This document shows, in pieces, positions 63,218 through 64,000 of a stretch of 64,000 nt of DNA. The stretch is from Pseudomonadota bacterium. GTDB taxonomy: Bacteria > Myxococcota_A > Polyangia > Haliangiales > Haliangiaceae. The translations under genes were made by a program, and so were the position numbers. The notes beneath the pieces are model-generated. The model was not told where the DNA came from and made no database searches. It was given only the letters and a program-made list of their open reading frames with translations. Positions within the stretch are counted from its first letter, which is position 1; every line of letters begins with the position of its first letter. The stretch lies in contig JAEYYV010000234.1 of assembly GCA_023428295.1 (NCBI GenBank), positions 10,093 to 74,092 on the forward strand. The letters are read 5' to 3'.

Positions 63218-64000
63218 CTACCGTGCGAAGCGCCGCAAGCGCAGCGACGACGCGAGCACCGAGATGCTCGACAGCGACATCGCCGCGCTCGCGAGGATCG
63301 GCGAGAGCAGCCATCCCGTCACTGGATACAGCGCACCGGCGGCGATCGGGATGCAGATCGCGTTGTACGCGAACGCTGCGACGAGGTTGCCGCGGATCGT
63401 CCGCATGGTCGCGCGCGCGAGGCCGAGCGCCGTCGGCAGTGAGGCGAGCCCGCCGCGCAGCAGCGTCACGTCGGCCGCGGCGGCGGCGATGTCGGTGCCA
63501 CTCGCGAGCGCGACGCCGAGGTCCGCGGCGGCGAGCGCTGGAGCATCGTTGATGCCGTCGCCGACCATCGCGACACGATGTGCTCCGCCCTGCTGCAACG
63601 AGCGAACGCGAGCGGCTTTCGCGGTGGGCGCGACGCCGGCGTGGAAGCGATCGATGCCCACGTCGCCAGCGAGCACGCGTGCGACCTCCTCGCGATCGCC
63701 GGTCAGCATGACGGGCTCGATGGCCATGGTGCGGAGCGCGCTGATGGCGGGCTTCGCGTGCGGCGACGGTGGATCGGAGACCGCGACGAGGCCAGCGAGC
63801 GTGTCGTCGATCGCCACGTAGCAGATCGTGGCGCCGTCGGGGACCGCGCGGTCGAGCGGCGATGGATCGATGCCTGCGAGCGCGAACGCGTCGCGCGAGC
63901 CGACACGGACGCGGTGGCCATCGACGAGCGCGGTCACGCCGCGCCCGGGCTCGGCGACGACGTCGGGCGCGGGCGCCAGGGGGGGGTGGCGTGGGCCCGC
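63218..64000 (-). CDS. Heavy-metal P-type ATPase, C-terminal part (cut by window edge)
   Basis: About 260 residues visible. Reading from the edge: PDVVAEPGRGVTALVDGHRVRVGS (late nucleotide-binding domain of P1B ATPases), then PVMLTGDREEVARVLAGDVGI, VAMVGDGINDAPALAAADLGVALASGTDIAAAAADVTLL (GDGxND hinge) and the last two transmembrane helices (AFAYNAICIPIAAGALYP...). Similar to Cu(+)/heavy-metal exporters. A GTG at 63937 is not its true start, as the frame stays open to the edge. The final 20 bases include a run of eight G and translate into an odd, Pro-rich stretch, so that part is unreliable. Confidence 0.88.
   Translation of the reverse strand, partial: AGPRHPPLAPAPDVVAEPGRGVTALVDGHRVRVGSRDAFALAGIDPSPLDRAVPDGATICYVAIDDTLAGLVAVSDPPSPHAKPAISALRTMAIEPVMLTGDREEVARVLAGDVGIDRFHAGVAPTAKAARVRSLQQGGAHRVAMVGDGINDAPALAAADLGVALASGTDIAAAAADVTLLRGGLASLPTALGLARATMRTIRGNLVAAFAYNAICIPIAAGALYPVTGWLLSPILASAAMSLSSISVLASSLRLRRFAR

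Overview
The window is a GC-rich, gene-dense chromosomal segment with almost no non-coding space. No stretch above about 300 bp lacks a gene. I see no tRNA, rRNA, CRISPR array, insertion sequence or prophage. The gene content points to a Myxococcota-type deltaproteobacterium, probably near Haliangium/Kofleriaceae: a large Ser/Thr kinase with a beta-propeller tail, DUF4388 and MshEN-type scaffold proteins, many lipoproteins, M13 and M16 peptidases, thrombospondin type-3 repeats, a neutral-ceramidase-like lipoprotein and bacterial NHEJ genes. This placement is inference from content, not from a phylogenetic marker.

Layout. 1-1280: tsf (cut by the left edge) and rpsB. 1519-9713: M13 peptidase, a tiny lipoprotein, an operon of an ASH/Hydin-like protein plus an FGE/SUMF1-like lipoprotein, a YkgJ-type cysteine-cluster protein, and a divergent DGQHR (DndB-like) / STAS-like pair. 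9710-16575: Ser/Thr kinase, a ferredoxin-FAD oxidoreductase with a long disordered tail, and an acyltransferase. 16670-21000: HEAT-repeat protein and a tetR-MFS-HlyD drug-efflux operon with two perfect operator palindromes. 21170-27180: NHEJ cluster of Ku, a PolX with a degenerate polymerase site, and a LigD-like protein with phosphoesterase and polymerase but no ligase domain, flanked by proline-rich lipoproteins and a small membrane protein. 27183-33116: VWA lipoprotein, outer-membrane barrel candidate and a two-gene M16 peptidase pair. 33391-39830: small protein, rpsU, prmA-rsmE, TSP3 lipoprotein, RDD membrane protein and an MshEN-GAF-HEAT scaffold. 39831-48046: membrane proteins, Sel1/Hcp-like lipoprotein, POTRA protein, ceramidase-like lipoprotein and an ECF sigma/FecR anti-sigma pair. 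48057-54044: threonine synthase, a phospho-motif scaffold, rseP-tsaB, a YdcH-like protein and a DUF1285-like protein. 54045-64000: two tandem paralogous membrane proteins, a LeuA-like enzyme, a DUF4388/J-like/TPR scaffold, oppF-oppD and the C-terminal part of a P-type ATPase cut by the right edge.

Connections. Several genes are tightly coupled by ATGA, GTGA or TGATG overlaps. Convergent neighbours often end at the same CTAG or back to back. The most unusual region is the NHEJ cluster, where the PolX has lost all three canonical catalytic carboxylates while its PHP nuclease motifs remain, and the LigD lacks the ligase domain. A second theme is repeated acidic-Thr motifs (DT[LI]xA, xTR, DxPTGV) in the kinase and in other proteins, which could be kinase targets; that is inference.
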